DNA from: Elysia chlorotica
Taxonomy: Eukaryota > Mollusca > Gastropoda > Plakobranchidae
Assembly: GCA_003991915.1 (NCBI GenBank)
Contig: RQTK01000001.1
Span: 1,095,034 to 1,159,033 of the forward strand
Reading direction: 5' to 3'
Length of the DNA: 64,000 nucleotides
Under the pieces are notes generated by a model, which ran no database searches, was not told the DNA's origin, and saw only the letters and a list, made by a program, of their open reading frames with translations. Of the stretch, positions 62,701 through 64,000 are shown piece by piece (the stretch's first letter is position 1; each line of letters opens with the position of its first letter). Both the position numbers and the translations under genes were made by a program.

Positions 62701-63504
62701 TGATTATTTTTAAGAACAGTTTTATTTGTTATACTTCCTCCCTTAATATCTTAAAAAAAAAAATCATACTTTTTTTAAACAATATTTTAATGATTTTTTT
62801 TTGAATTAAGTAAAAAAAAAAAACCACATCTGGCAGCCCATGAGAAGGTTTTCAATCACTACTTGAGCGAACACAAAAGTGAAGCTTGCCATACATGGAG
62901 TCTGTTACATGAAAATGACCCATCCAGACAAAGGCTGCCAACAGACAGAGGAACATTGAGAGGAGACTCACGAGGAGACGACGGAGGAAGAAGAATGCCA
63001 ATGGTAGACCTACCTCAGGGAAACCCTGAAAATAATTCATTATATCCTGAATGGAGACAGTAACGGGCAGGCCCCTCATTATGATCATACAGGGGCCGAT
63101 GTAGGGCCCGGGCTGGCCCCCGGGGCACAGTTGGGTGCTTGCGGTGGTGCTTGTGGTGCTTGTGTAGTAAGAAAACGCGGGGTTCGGTTGCACCGTGTGA
63201 ACCGGTTGCGCCTGATGCAGAGGCAGCGCAGTGAGATGTGGTTGTTGTGCGTGTTGGTGGATGGGTGTGGTGAGGATTTGTTGAGGTTGTTGTGGTGGCT
63301 GTTGTGGTGTAGGGGGTGACACAGGGGGGCTTGGATACCAGTAAAGGATGGGAGGGTAGTAGGTTGGCCTCTGGGGCAGAGCTGTCATGGCAGGAGTTGG
63401 CGCGAAAGCTTGGGCTGGAGGCATCGGCTGTGTGAAGGACACATAGGGGAATGTGGCGCCCGCCGAGTGCATTGTGGATGACGTCATTATAGTTTGTGGT
63501 GTCA
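59622..63504 (-). CDS. ESRP: ESRP/Fusilli epithelial splicing regulatory protein, 3' part of gene (last two coding exons)
   Basis: ESRP/Fusilli proteins are nuclear RNA-binding proteins that bind GU-rich sites and control alternative splicing in epithelia. The two exons here join in phase 0 and encode a Pro/Gln/His-rich linker with YYPPILYWYPSPPVSPPT, which resembles AYYPSPPGSP in vertebrate ESRP1. A C-terminal RRM follows: RNP2-like MIIMRGLPVTV, helix QDIMNYFQGFPE, RNP1-like GKPNGDALISF and strand FVELF before the stop. Vertebrate ESRP1 has the parallel start [20 protein letters not shown]. The upstream exons with the other RRMs lie beyond 64,000. Confidence 0.88.
59781..63013 (-). other. 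ESRP last intron
   Basis: 3.2-kb phase-0 intron with GT-AG borders on the minus strand. AT-rich, with poly(A)/poly(T) runs and no repeat family or small RNA that I could recognise. Confidence 0.8.
63014..63504 (-). CDS. ESRP: ESRP penultimate coding exon (linker and first half of C-terminal RRM)
   Basis: On the minus strand the acceptor is GTTTTCAG before 63,504 and the donor is GTAGGT at 63,013-63,008. It starts with 2 nt of a split codon and then TPQTIMTSSTMHSAGATFPY. The middle is rich in Pro, Gln, His and Thr. It ends GPCMIIMRGLPVTVSIQDIM, NYFQGFPE. Open frames in other phases of this GC-richer block are shadows. Confidence 0.9.
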
Positions 63505-64000
63505 CTGAAAACACAGAACAATAAAACAATTAGGTTCTTCTCTGCAGATCTGAGGAAACTTAAAATATGAATAAACAATATTTGTAAAAAAGCATGAAAG
63601 TTCATGTTCTCTCTTCCTCTTGCTATTTGTATGAGAAAGAATAAATATGTCTGTTTAAAGGTATTCAAGATTTTCATAAATAAAATAAAAATATCGATCT
63701 AAAATTAATCTTCTTGTCAATTAAACAACGCCACTAAAGTGAAATCCACTTAAGATAAACTCTATTAAGATAAACTATGGCTTTACATAAACTTTCTGAG
63801 ACACCAATTATCTTTTTTCTACTTGGCAAACATTATTTAATATAAACTTGGAATAAAATACACTTTTAAGCTGTTCCCAAGAATTTTAACCTTTTCAAGA
63901 CGCAGCACTAGACATTGTAAAGTTGACTGAACTTCCCATTGTTTATACTTAGAGAGTTAAAGCAGTCACCGTTGCTGCTATTGTAATGTATTAACTGTCT
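63505..64000 (-). other. ESRP upstream intron, partial
   Basis: AT-rich sequence before the acceptor at 63,505; no exon is seen up to the window edge. Confidence 0.7.

Noticed and set aside
63015..63677. 220-residue minus-strand open frame in another phase, and a 62-residue plus-strand frame at 63,131-63,319
   Set aside because: They are shadows of the ESRP exon; only the 63,014-63,504 frame has matching splice sites and RRM motifs.

Overview
The window is nuclear DNA of an animal, very probably a lophotrochozoan and most likely a gastropod mollusc. The evidence is: long introns with GT-AG borders; an AT-rich background (about 64-66% AT by eye) studded with CT/GA and GTT microsatellites; tRNA-headed SINE-like repeats; a miR-71/miR-2 microRNA cluster that includes a miR-2 form I associate with lophotrochozoans; and protein sequences that are clearly invertebrate orthologues of vertebrate genes. 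The species cannot be named from the sequence alone.

Layout. Positions 1-19,690 hold no gene I can support. They contain microsatellites, SINE-like and tRNA-like repeat pieces, two related foldback elements (6,314-6,558 and 15,904-16,002), a perfect 36-bp inverted repeat (498-579) and minor tandem repeats. Positions 19,989-44,083 (+) carry a complete PPP4R1 gene (regulatory subunit 1 of protein phosphatase 4). I reconstructed it as 20 coding exons giving about 1,063 residues, and every exon phase fits. Its promoter side has two CCAAT boxes and a TISU-like start (CAACATGGCGGG).

The main discovery is inside PPP4R1 intron 6 (23,655-29,538). It holds a same-strand microRNA cluster: one miR-71 hairpin (mature at 23,756) followed by five miR-2-family hairpins (mature 3p arms starting at 24,188, 24,360, 24,504, 24,679 and 24,901). 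Every miR-2 copy keeps the ATCACAG seed. The remaining intron sequence holds SINE copies, a LINE reverse-transcriptase tail (32,874-33,158) and a probable piggyBac-type internal-deletion element (31,302-32,202).

Positions 44,084-59,621 are a gene-poor, AT-rich interval between two convergent genes, probably consisting in large part of 3' UTRs. Candidate poly(A) signals for both strands lie close together near 47,977-48,014. Positions 59,622-63,504 (-) are the last two exons of an ESRP/Fusilli-type epithelial splicing regulator: a Pro/Gln-rich linker and a complete C-terminal RRM. The rest of that gene lies beyond the right edge.

How the parts relate: PPP4R1 transcription on the + strand should also produce the intronic microRNA primary transcript, unless the cluster has its own promoter. 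PPP4R1 and ESRP are tail to tail and have no known functional link.
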